Below, one piece after another: positions 1-9,400 of a DNA stretch of 64,000 nucleotides. The notes under the pieces were generated by a model. It saw only the letters and a program-made list of their open reading frames with translations, made no database searches and had not been told where the DNA came from. How positions within the stretch are numbered: position 1 is the stretch's first letter; the number at the start of each line of letters is the position of its first letter. Made by a program: the position numbers and the translations under genes. Where the stretch lies: positions 1,224,465-1,288,464 of the forward strand of contig LSRX01000070.1 of NCBI GenBank assembly GCA_001939145.1, given 5' to 3'. This DNA is from Symbiodinium microadriaticum. Taxonomy: Eukaryota > Sar > Dinophyceae > Suessiales > Symbiodiniaceae.

Positions 1-1984
1 GCAGTGCCGCTTCGATCGTTTTCCGGCTTTCTGCGGCTGTCTTTCATGGCGCCAGCGGGGTTGGGAGACCTGATACTGTCAGAAGGCATCCCCCAGGGCT
101 TAAGGCAAGGTATCCTGCCAAGATTTGGTACCTAACCCCAAGCCCAAACCTAAAAACGCACCCGACCCTGAATTGCAAGCCATAAAACCTACACTGCAAA
201 GTGAAGGACCGATTACGACGGCGTCTTTGGAAAACTCTTCGAGCTCGCGGAGACTGTTTTCTGTTGATAGGGTAGCGGGTTTGTGTGATTCGGGCTTGCG
301 GGCCTTTTCATGATGCTTTTTACATAGCCTTTTTGGGGAACGCTTCTTAAGATGCAGGGTAAGGGTCCAAGTCGGGAAGGCCTCAAGTTTACGCAGGGGA
401 CTTCCGGCTCGGGAGTTGTTGGGGGCAAGGGTTTAGGGTTTAAGGTATGGTTGAGGTTGAGGGTTTAGGGATTGGTTAGGGTTTAAGGTTTAGGGCTTAG
501 GGTTTGGTCAGGAGGGTTTAGGGTACGGTTGGGGTTGAGGGTCTAGGGTTTGGCTAGGGTTGCTGTCCATTCAATTGATTGTAGGTCTGTTTGCTGGCCG
601 GGCGGGTTAGGAAGACTTAAGACCAAAGCTTTGCTCCGGCCACAAAATGGGACATGGAGTGTGGTCCTGACGATGTTTGGGCCTGATTCCCCAAGCCCTA
701 AACCCCCTACGCGCCTCTAGATCAAGCATAGGACTCTGATATAGAAATCTTGGGTCTGCGTTCAGCCTCCTTATATGGATCCTAGTGTTTTGGGGGTTTT
801 AGGACCAGGGTCTCTTAATCAAGCTCCTCAAACTGCTCCGCAGTTTTCATGCGCTGCCTGGCCTGGTCTGGGCCTCCGCTTGCGCCGAGTAGCCAGATGA
901 CCTGACATTCTTGTTGTTCTCATCCTTTACTATGACAACGTGTGGCGTGGGCATGCATGCCGTGGTATAGTATGGCAGAGACAGTATCGCAGTACGACGT
1001 AATGCTTTATAGCTACAACTGGGCGTTCTGCCGAGGGACTAGGGTTGGGTCCAAGCTTCGGATTGCTGCTCTGCCTCGCCTGGCCTAGAGACCAGAGAAC
1101 CAACTTGCTCCAGCGAGCCATCAGACTGCAGGTGGTCTTGCGTCGATGAGCGATGTTCCTAGAGACCATGCCTGCGCGAAGCCTAATTCCCCCTCTCCGT
1201 CGGTGGCACTCGCACTCCTCCCTAAACCCTGAGCAATCGACGTCGGCAACGCCGAAGTGAAGTCTATGACAAACACCATTTAGCCTTTTAACTCCAACCG
1301 TCGCCTCTTTAGCTCCGGCTTCTGAGACAGGACTGTTGCCGGGAAGCTTGCCCAATTGATCCAGAGCTTGTTATTGTTGGTAACTGCTGCGGCCACCCTG
1401 TCCTACATCTGTAGCTGTGAAGCGAAACAGTAAACAACGAAGAACCAGCGATTGCAGCAAGGCAACAGCAATGCTTTGTAGAGTTGCCCGAGGATGCAAC
1501 GAGGGGCTGCGCACGCGCGACCCCGCCAGGGCTCCGGAAGACGACCTTTCTGATTTGCTGCGGGGGCAGAGACCTATTTCGGGTTTGGGGTGGTTCTGGG
1601 CTCCGAGTACCTATAGTCTCTTCACTAACCCAACTGTATATCTAGGATCCTGTAGAGCATCAAGGAAAAGGAACTACAATGGAGACTGTAGGTCAGCTCA
1701 GGAAGGCATCACTATGCCGGATACACGACCTTCACGTCTCCAGATCCGGGTAACGAGACGGACGGACGGACTAAGGCGAAGATGGAACCTCAATTGAACC
1801 GAAGCTCTCTCATGTGTTAAATGCCCTGTATGCTAACACCGAAATTCCTAGCTCTGAAAAGACAATGGCCAAACAAAGCGCTTAGTCGATTTTCCTTGAC
1901 CTTGAAAAAATAATGTCGTGTACTCGCCTACCTCATTACTTTAGCCGACCGCGACAGCGGTTCTGAAGCTGCCGTGCGAGACAT
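1..1984. other. gene-poor left edge
   Basis: No convincing gene is visible. Bases 125-200 and 420-560 contain telomere-like wording. A 141-codon minus frame (930-1355) and a 126-codon plus frame (1417-1797) are open, but neither shows a domain, signal peptide or splice context, so I do not call them genes. Confidence 0.5.
427..560 (+). repeat. degenerate TTTAGGG telomere-like array
   Basis: Repeated GGGTTTAGGG, GGTTTAAGG and GGGCTTAGGG units run in one orientation with many substitutions. TTTAGGG is the plant/dinoflagellate-type telomere unit. The array is interstitial and decayed, not a chromosome end, because ordinary sequence lies on both sides. Confidence 0.75.
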
Positions 1985-2191
1985 TCATCCAGATCCTAAG
2001 TCATACACTTCTTCTTCTTCTTCTTCGTTCTTCGCTTGCTTCGGCTCTGCACCGACAGAGATCATAAGTTGAAGTAGCTGCCAGGCTTCGTTCGGGCATT
2101 GGGGCTGTGACGTTCCCGTTGTCTGAAACAGGCGGACTTCCTTTGGTGCCCGCCTAAGAGCGGAACCTTGCAGTGTTAATGGTGCGACCAA
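1985..2191 (-). CDS. exon-like segment with acidic C-terminal run
   Basis: A 68-codon minus-strand frame has balanced amino-acid usage and ends in a run of six glutamates followed by VYDLGSG and a stop. The glutamate run comes from a short (TTC)n tract on the plus strand. No ATG begins the frame, so if real it is an internal or terminal exon. I do not recognise the protein. A frame this short could be chance. Confidence 0.3.
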   Translation of the reverse strand: MVAPLTLQGSALRRAPKEVRLFQTTGTSQPQCPNEAWQLLQLMISVGAEPKQAKNEEEEEEVYDLGSG

Positions 2192-2829
2192 GTCTAAGTC
2201 CTAAGGCGTACTGTCAGTTCAATCATCTGGATTTACACAGAGAGCCCCATGTCCACCCTTCGTAAATCCCCGGTTTCCTTGTGACCGCGAAGCTCTGAGA
2301 CCCACACGGGCCGATCTTCCACTGCTTCGATGCGATGCGGTTGCTGTCGGCCATCACCCCTGCCGTGTTGGCAGACCTTCTGCGGATATGGGTAGTCTGT
2401 AAGTATGGCGACACGAGTTGTTTGAGTCCGATGGCCAAAAATGCCGTTTCTGCATATCCTCCCCACGCTTTCTCGCCTACAAGAAGACTCTCCCATGGGA
2501 TGTACTAAGCATAAACTGCCTATCTTGCTGAGCTTTTGCTGGGGATACAAGCAGTCGTCATCTTGAACCCTCAAGCCTCTTGTCCTAGGCCAAAACATGA
2601 TCACAGGTAACGCTCAACATTCCTCGATCGACTGTGATCTAGTGGCAGAAGCCGGCACTTAAATAAGGCACCCTGTTTTCAGAAGCTACTCATCTATCCT
2701 ATCCCTGTCTATATCTAATCGAACCTCGTCTAATCGAATCCTATCTAGTTTGTCTATCGATTCCACATAACCTTGAACTAGTCTAAGAATCTAACCTCAC
2801 AACATGTAATAAAAATGAACAAATGAGTA
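2192..2829. other. unassigned stretch before the microsatellite
   Basis: Two overlapping minus frames (2223-2604) are open but look like shadows of each other; no domain is visible. Bases 2690-2760 hold a loose CTATC/TAATCGAA repeat. Confidence 0.4.
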
Positions 2830-2916
2830 AATACATACATACATACATACATACAGACAGACAGACAGACAGACAGACATACATTACATGGATGTATGTA
2901 TGTAGGTAGGTAGGTA
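2830..2916. repeat. (ACAT)n/(ACAG)n/(ATGT)n/(TAGG)n microsatellite
   Basis: A compound tetranucleotide tract ends in GTAGGTAGGTAGGTA directly against the first base of element 1. The same TAGG unit resumes right after the element's A-run at 17607, so this tract is the pre-insertion target, and the TAGG run is part of the target-site duplication. Confidence 0.9.
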
Positions 2917-3159
2917 AGGGCTCAGAAGACTCCGAAGCGGAGATTTTTGTTCCGTAGGAGATAGCTGCAAGCCCCAAGCGCCGACCTGGCGCGCTTTTCG
3001 AAGCCGAGCTCACCACCCTGGCATCGGCACGCGCGGCTTCTACGCAGCCGTGCAAAAAAGCGAGCAAGGCTCGCAAAACGACAAGGCCGGACTCCATCTT
3101 GGAGAGATCTGGCTAGGCTACGGGCCCATCACGGGCACACAGTGGACGTCAAGCAGCCG

Positions 3160-4287
3160 ATGGGTGGAAAGAATGCATGGAATCACGGCGACTATGGGTC
3201 GCGGCAGCAAGGTGGATCTTGGGGGTATTGGCGTGGCAGCTATCAGGCCCGCTCTCCCAAGAACATGTTTCCGGCATACGACCAGGGCCGGCAGGATACA
3301 TGGCAGCCGAGTGGGCGAGAACAGGAACTCCCAGAGGTTCAGACTTTCACGCAGGCCTTGCAAGGCAGCCTCAACGGCACGCGCAAGGTAGAGCAGAGGG
3401 TCATCTCTTTGCAGTCTGGCCTCACCCGGCGCCAAGCGATGTGGGAAGCTTATCTCCGTGACATGAAGGATGCGCTACGCCGAGAGCAAGCCAGATTTGT
3501 GAAAGACATGGAAAAGTTACGAGCCGATCTTGGACAAGCTTTGCGTCAGCAGGAAGAAGCACGAGCAGAGTTGGTAAGTGTTGCAGCTCTCGCCGGTCGT
3601 GCCCCAACCAGACCACCGCCAGACGATCGGGTGGATCGCGTCTTCGACGCTTGGTGCGCAGAAGACCCAGATGGCGACGCGCAAGCTGTTTTGAGAAGGG
3701 CCATGGCTGCGGCAAGCGAAGGCCGAATGGCACCTCCACAGCATCACGCGGCTCCAGCTACTCGTTCGATGGGGCCCCCTCCTGGTTTGCCGGCGGCACC
3801 ATCACATGCCCCTGTGGATGCCGATGCCATCATGTCCGAGGTGGATGCCTGGGCAGGACACCTGCTTGGGCAGGATGCCCCTGCTCCCGCCGCTGCTTCG
3901 ACAGCTGCGGACCCGGGAAGTGCTCTTTCACCAGAACATGGACTCTATGCAGACTCTGTCACGCGAGATCCATATCTTCCGTCGCCTGGGCAGGCGGCTT
4001 TGCGATCTCGGATGGCGTCGGTATCTCCACGCATCAGGACGGGACCCTACGAAAGGCCTGCTGAAGAAGAGGCTGGTCCTGGAGGTCCAGGTGCGGCCAA
4101 TGCTTTGGCATCTGCTCTGGCGGCTACCCGAGCGGCGACCCCATTCGGCCGAGGCATACCCCCCGGCATGGGCGAGCTCCGGAGCATCGATCCTGCAAAG
4201 CTACCTGTGCCCACTTTCATACAGGACGACGACGAACTTGCAGCGCCAACAGATCCGGGAGGTACCGAAGCTACAGCTGGTGCCTGA
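3160..4287 (+). CDS. ORF1 of element 1: Gag-like coiled-coil protein
   Basis: 375 residues from ATG 3160. The frame is open upstream to a GTG at 3142, but the ATG is chosen because element 2's ORF1 also begins MG(G)K. The N-terminus is rich in Gly, Trp, Arg and Gln. A central charged heptad-like region (about residues 65-140) fits a coiled coil. The rest is Pro/Ala-rich and probably disordered. The C-terminus carries IQDDDEL, which recurs as IQDDDEEL in element 2. FPAYD near residue 40 is also shared. No CCHC knuckle or RRM is seen, so RNA binding is inferred only from its position as ORF1 of a LINE, where the product usually packages element RNA. Divergence between the two elements is large. 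Confidence 0.85.
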   Translation: MGGKNAWNHGDYGSRQQGGSWGYWRGSYQARSPKNMFPAYDQGRQDTWQPSGREQELPEVQTFTQALQGSLNGTRKVEQRVISLQSGLTRRQAMWEAYLRDMKDALRREQARFVKDMEKLRADLGQALRQQEEARAELVSVAALAGRAPTRPPPDDRVDRVFDAWCAEDPDGDAQAVLRRAMAAASEGRMAPPQHHAAPATRSMGPPPGLPAAPSHAPVDADAIMSEVDAWAGHLLGQDAPAPAAASTAADPGSALSPEHGLYADSVTRDPYLPSPGQAALRSRMASVSPRIRTGPYERPAEEEAGPGGPGAANALASALAATRAATPFGRGIPPGMGELRSIDPAKLPVPTFIQDDDELAAPTDPGGTEATAGA

Positions 4288-4741
4288 TCCAGGTCCCCAT
4301 GCAGGGGCAGAGATTACGGGGCGTGACCTGCCCATGGTGCCCGGTAATTGTGTGTTGTCTGCGCCCCATGGGGATCCGGCGTTCAGACAACACCCTTTAC
4401 CTGTTGCACCCTGGGTTCAGGAGCGGTTCTGTGATTCTTTGCCTATGTGTGCGGACCTTTTGGCTGACTAGTGAAGGCTTAGCTTCTGCTGTACATAGCT
4501 GTACGCTTTTTCTCAGCTTTTGTATTGAGCAGCCGTGGGCTTTTGCAATCATTGGCCGACTTTGTGCCATATCACCTTGGCGATCACCCTGTCTTTTGGT
4601 GCGCCGCGTGTGGGATCCCAGCTTTCCCACCTTACACATTCTTTGGGTTCCGGCTTTTGTTTTAGGTGCTGACTCAGCTCATTGCTCTTCAGGGTCGTGC
4701 TCTTTCTCGGCCCCTTCTTTCAGTTGCAGCGGCAGTAATGT

Positions 4742-4777
4742 GCCAAACAAGCGAATCGGTGGCTCTGGGTCGCTGGC
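4742..4777 (+). other. inter-ORF hairpin, element 1 copy 1
   Basis: The outer stem GCC/GGC has a 5' bulge AAACA. The inner stem AGCGA/TCGCT encloses the loop ATCGGTGGCTCTGGG. Flanking GGCAG and CTGCC can extend the helix across an internal loop. The loop is identical at 5055-5069 and nearly identical in element 2, where the stem bases differ but still pair. Confidence 0.7.
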
Positions 4778-5041
4778 TTGCTGCCTGCCTGCATCGGCCA
4801 GTTTCAATAGTTCTGCCAGATTTTGCGACCTAATCAGCAATCAGTCTCGCAGCGACTCCGGCATTTTTTCGTGTCGGCTTACTCAAGCCATTTCGAGTGG
4901 GCCGGAAGTTTTGGACCTTGCAACGTGGGAATCTTTTGAGGGGTTCACTTTTCCGACCATGTTGTTAGTTGGGTTCCCTTTTTGTGGTTCGTGGAGCCCA
5001 TCTTTTTTGTATAACCTGTCAGGCTATGGTATAGGCGAGGC

Positions 5042-5077
5042 GCCAAACAAGCGAATCGGTGGCTCTGGGTCGCTGGC
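5042..5077 (+). other. inter-ORF hairpin, element 1 copy 2
   Basis: Same GCC-AAACA-AGCGA-loop-TCGCT-GGC arrangement as at 4742, about 300 bases downstream. The sequence outside the hairpin is not conserved between the copies, so this is not simply a recent long duplication. Confidence 0.7.
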
Positions 5078-5414
5078 CCGTCTTTTACCATACCCTTTTT
5101 GGTTTCCCTCTGTCAGTGCTGCAGGACTCTGCCATCCCTCCGCCGGAGGGACCGCTGTCCTGGCTTTTTTCCATACCTTGCTGTTCTTGGCTTCAGCCCT
5201 TCTTTGGCTGTTTTTTTTTTCGGCCGTGCCCTGTCGCTGGTTGCCATTCAGCAGGTTAATCCGTCCTTTTGCAGCCAAGCCTCTTCTGCAGGCATTGATA
5301 CCTCTGGGTTCTGTGTGCCAAGTTGGGGGAGCAGGCTGTTTTGCAAACCCAAGACGCAAGGAGCGATGTGCTTGCCCGCCGAGGCGAGGTACTAGGTTTA
5401 AACACCTGTGCTTC

Positions 5415-6416
5415 ATGGCTCTTTACTCCTGCCCCCGTTTGGTTTGGGCCGTTCCCGAAGGCATTCCAGGCCCCAACGAAGGCTTTGCACCGCACTTTGT
5501 TGGCCCATCTATTGCTGAAGTGATAGACCGCGTTATGCCTGAGCCTTTTCCAGTCACCACTGCACCACCGGATTATCCTGTGTCAGGCTCAGGTGCAGGT
5601 CATGATGGCTATGACAGCTTTCGGGCGGCGGCTGCAGCGGTCCGCGAGACATCACTTGCCGAGGCCTGCGAGGCCATTGTACGTTCGTCCCTGGAGGGGG
5701 TTGTTTCCTCATCGGGCCCTGAAAGCCGACTCAGTCCAGGTACCATTCATGACCCTGTTCCAGATGAAGCGGATTTCGAAGATTTATCCGTGGACACCAT
5801 TGATGCCCGAGATCAGCATGTGCAATCACCTGGTACTGCCAAGCTTTTACCCATACTCCTTGCGGCGCCTGGGTATCCACTTGAGACAGTGTGGATCAGC
5901 ACCACTATTCCGGCAACTGTCTGCAGGGTATGTGCTGACATTAAGTCTACTGGTTCCAGCCTCTTCGGTGAAATAGGGGATACTTTGACACCAACGCATC
6001 CACAGTTGGAAATTGGCCTTGCGTCTTTTGTTGTGACCCCTCCGTGGTTTCCCGAAGCCAACCTTGTGGCTGTTTTGATCGATGCAAGAGCCGTCCAAGG
6101 CACTGTCTTTGCAGCGGTACTAACATACCCTACATGCCTTGAGGAGATTCGTCGTGTAGTCGGTTTTGCAGCCGTTGCAGCACACGAGGTCTACGCTGCT
6201 GGTGACAGTGATCCACTTCCTTCTGACCGGCCGGTCCCTTTGCAAAGTGGTGTGCTTGTGAAGCTCCTTCCGCCAGACCGAACACCACTGTGGGGCCCGC
6301 CTCTTGCCTTCGCCCTATGGCACCCTTACATGTGGCCTGCGGGCGCCAGCATCCCACCCAAAGGAATATGGGCTCCGTGCTTTGCTGCTTCATTCCACCG
6401 GCAAGTATGTTCTTGA
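5415..6416 (+). CDS. ORF2 segment 1 of element 1: module unit C1-B1
   Basis: The frame runs to a stop at 6416, but homologous coding is lost near 6360. There the frame moves by +1 at CCCACCCAAAGG into the next segment. ATG 5415 is the first methionine after the inter-ORF region. The first ~200 residues are Pro/Ser/Ala-rich. Residues from about 165 hold module C1, then B1 (a VVTPPWF ... VAVLIDAR ... GTVFAAVL pattern, DNA 6013-6270). These match the first unit in element 2, whose frame runs unbroken through the same place, so segments 1 and 2 were one protein. Function unknown. Confidence 0.8.
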   Translation: MALYSCPRLVWAVPEGIPGPNEGFAPHFVGPSIAEVIDRVMPEPFPVTTAPPDYPVSGSGAGHDGYDSFRAAAAAVRETSLAEACEAIVRSSLEGVVSSSGPESRLSPGTIHDPVPDEADFEDLSVDTIDARDQHVQSPGTAKLLPILLAAPGYPLETVWISTTIPATVCRVCADIKSTGSSLFGEIGDTLTPTHPQLEIGLASFVVTPPWFPEANLVAVLIDARAVQGTVFAAVLTYPTCLEEIRRVVGFAAVAAHEVYAAGDSDPLPSDRPVPLQSGVLVKLLPPDRTPLWGPPLAFALWHPYMWPAGASIPPKGIWAPCFAASFHRQVCS

Positions 6417-9400
6417 TAACTTCAGCGACGACGACTGGGCGAACTTGAACAATGTTGCCCGTATCGTCGGCGCTCCACTTGCCGAACTCAGTGTCGAACC
6501 AGCCAGCCAAGAGGAGCTTTTCCCATATGTCTATCGTGGCAAAAGGATCCGATGTGTCCTTGCTATAACTCCGAAACCGCCGCCTCGGAGTGCATTTGGG
6601 AATCCATTGTCTTATGTGCTTTTTATTGATTCAAGACCAGTTGGGTTCGATGTTAACTTTCTGTGTCTTGATCAGGGGCACATACAATGTGACCAGCTTA
6701 TGCAGCATTTGCAGCAGCCACCGCCTTACGGTTGGCTCCTTGTTGTGCGGGGAGGCCAAAAGCGAGGGCAAGGATATGACTTCGTTCATGGAGAGGTTCT
6801 AACCCTTGCCCTTGCGCGTTTGTGCCCCCACTGTGAAGAGAACCCCGAATCAGAAGAAGGTTTCTCACCTGACGAGGAGGAGGCCTTCGATGGATCGTCT
6901 TCAGAGCGCAACGCCCGCACACGTACGCGCTCACGTACCCCTGGAAGAGGACCTAGCCCCAAGGCTGAACCCGATGCCAGCTCTGATCATTCTTACCAGG
7001 GGTTTGACTCTAAGGTGCATAAGGCCAATGCGGTTTGCGACCTTAGTCCCTTGCACGAGGTTTTGTCCGTTTCTTTGTGCCATACCCTTGCCACGGACCT
7101 TCTGCATATAGTGCCTCGCCTTTCTTTCAGGGTTCCGTCATACGAGATGCACCGCATCAGTTTGAGTGAGAGGGTTTACCGCTACGGCCGCCCTGCACTC
7201 CCACCCCTACGTGACATAGGCGATCGCTCTCCTGAGAGACTCCCGAGGCCAGACTTCGAGACGGATCCGCCTGCGTTCATGCCTGCTCAGCCAGTTATCA
7301 CCATCAGGGGCCTTTTCGTGATCCTTGTTGAACGCTATAGGCCTGAGGTTGTTCCTCTTGATTTGCGCTTGCCGGTTGATATTGCCTCAGTCCGCGAGGC
7401 AATCCAGGAGGTCCGGCTGCCTCTTTGCAAGCTTAGGTTTCCGTACCTATTCCCCATGCCCTACCAACCTTGTGAGCAATTTGCCGTCTTCCTAGCTGCA
7501 CCGTCATGGACGAAAGATGAGGTTGAGGTTGCCTTTGACTGCAGGGGAATCGGTGGTATGCTCCACTCTAAGTGCGTACCAATGCTGCTTTCCTTCCAAC
7601 AACTCCGCGAAGCTGCCGGAGTGGTACCATGGTTGCCCGTTGAAGTTTGGGTTGAGCCATTTCATGAACCGGTCCCCCAGAACCGAATTCTTCGCACCTA
7701 TGCGGGGTCGCTGATAGTTTTTCGGCGTATTGGCCAGGGATGCCCAGTGCTGTATCAACTCTCTGATATGATTCGTCGGGTAGCAGGTTGGGATCAGCTT
7801 GCTGACCTGCCTTTTTCATTTGAATCTGCCGTGTGGATCCTCGCGGATGAGGGTCCTTTCAGATTCCTCATTGACCCTCTGCATGGTGGCTTGAGACGTC
7901 AAGATGTCGCACAGGCTTTGGACTACGATCCAGCCAGGATCCTATTGGTCCCGCCCGAACCGCCAATCAGGGATTTTAGCCAAACAGGGCTTTGTACTTC
8001 GGCTGCCATTATTGTCTCTCAGACTATTCCCAGTCTCAGAGGACCTCGATACGGGCCGTGTGTGGTCTTCCTTGACCAGAGACCATTACTGGCTGATCTG
8101 TCTTGGATGGTCTGCCCAGATGGTCTCTTCCATCTATCGGAGTTTGTCGAAGCTCTTCCTCGGAGGTGCCCCCCCGGCTTTCAGGTTACTGTTTGGGGAG
8201 CTTTCCCCATCGATCGCACAGATCGCTACCGGGTTGCGGACGGCACCAGGCTCATTTTTACTTTTGAGCTTAATCAACCAAGTCCGCAGGGGCGCGGTAT
8301 AGCCGGGGATAGCTCTGATTCTGAATCGTTGGGTTCCAGGCATTCTCTGATGTCTGACAGCGACTCAGATGCCTCGCTTTACACTGCGACACCCCCTCAT
8401 GGACCACCTGCAGGTCCACCGCCCCCGGCTCCTGTTCATCGCGGCACAGGTGCTAGTTGCTGCTTCACAGCACGAATCGTCCTCCACGGTCTTCTGGCCG
8501 TTCATCCCGTTGCAGCCACCCAGATCCGTGATCAACAGGCTCTCATCGCGTGGGCTCCGTGCCTTGCAGCCCTCCCTGTTCTCTTTCTGCAAGCGCTGCT
8601 AGCCTCTTTTTCTGTAACCTGGCTGCCCTTCTGGAGCTTGCATTTGTGCTACTATGTCTGCAGATTGCTCTGCGACTTGACCTTTGAGGGAACCGGACTG
8701 GGTACTGCTTACCAGGCTCTGCGTGAGATTATGCGGCAGATGGCGCTTCCATGGCTCCTTGACCCGCTTCACACTTTTGTGCCTGCTATTCAGGGAGCCG
8801 ACGACACTGATCCCTTGTTGCAATCTGTTATGTTGCGGGTCAGTTGTGTCATTCTGAAGCCAGACTACACACCGGATGCTATCGCCACTGAGTTGGTACT
8901 TCCCTGCGTACTGGATGAGCTTGTTGACGAGCTCCAGGCCTTGCGGAGCACCCCCGCCTTCCTCATGTTTCCGCATCTGCTTCACGTCAATCCACTGCCC
9001 ATCCATGGTTTGGCGGTGTTTTTGGCCTTTCCGAGATGGCATCCCATTGCGACCGTGATATGCTTGAATACTGCGAGCATCGATGGCCGCATCTTTGCCA
9101 CTTATGCCCCGGATCGTTTAACCACTGATGACCTTCTCTGGTTGGCTGACTTGCCTCCTCAGGCTGATTATGTGGTTTATGTTGGAGGCGATGACCAGCC
9201 CCTGCCAGCTGGCATTCAGGTGCATGTTGCACCAGGTGATCAGGTAGTTTTTGTGGAATACGAGGGTGCCTCTTTGCCGGATATGACGCTTCCTGTTATG
9301 CTTCTCCGGCCTGATCTATGGCAACACCCTGGCGACTTCCCAGTCTCCAGGGTTCGAGAAGCCTACTGTCTTGCTCTAGGCGAACACCACGTCCTGCACA

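Larger units (their letters stand above)
4288..5414 (+). other. inter-ORF region of element 1
   Basis: This T-rich stretch separates ORF1 from ORF2. One frame happens to be open right through it (from 4299), but its composition is Cys/Phe/Ser-rich and unlike the modular protein that follows. Element 2 has a stop (TAA 60800-60802) in the corresponding frame, so I treat the stretch as untranslated. It holds two copies of a hairpin about 300 bases apart. It may carry signals for translating ORF2; that is inference. Confidence 0.65.

Noticed and set aside
4299-5414. 705-codon ORF read as starting at 4299
   Set aside because: The first ~370 codons are Cys/Phe/Ser-rich, have no match in module content, contain the hairpins, and the corresponding frame in element 2 has a TAA. 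Coding is accepted only from about 5415.
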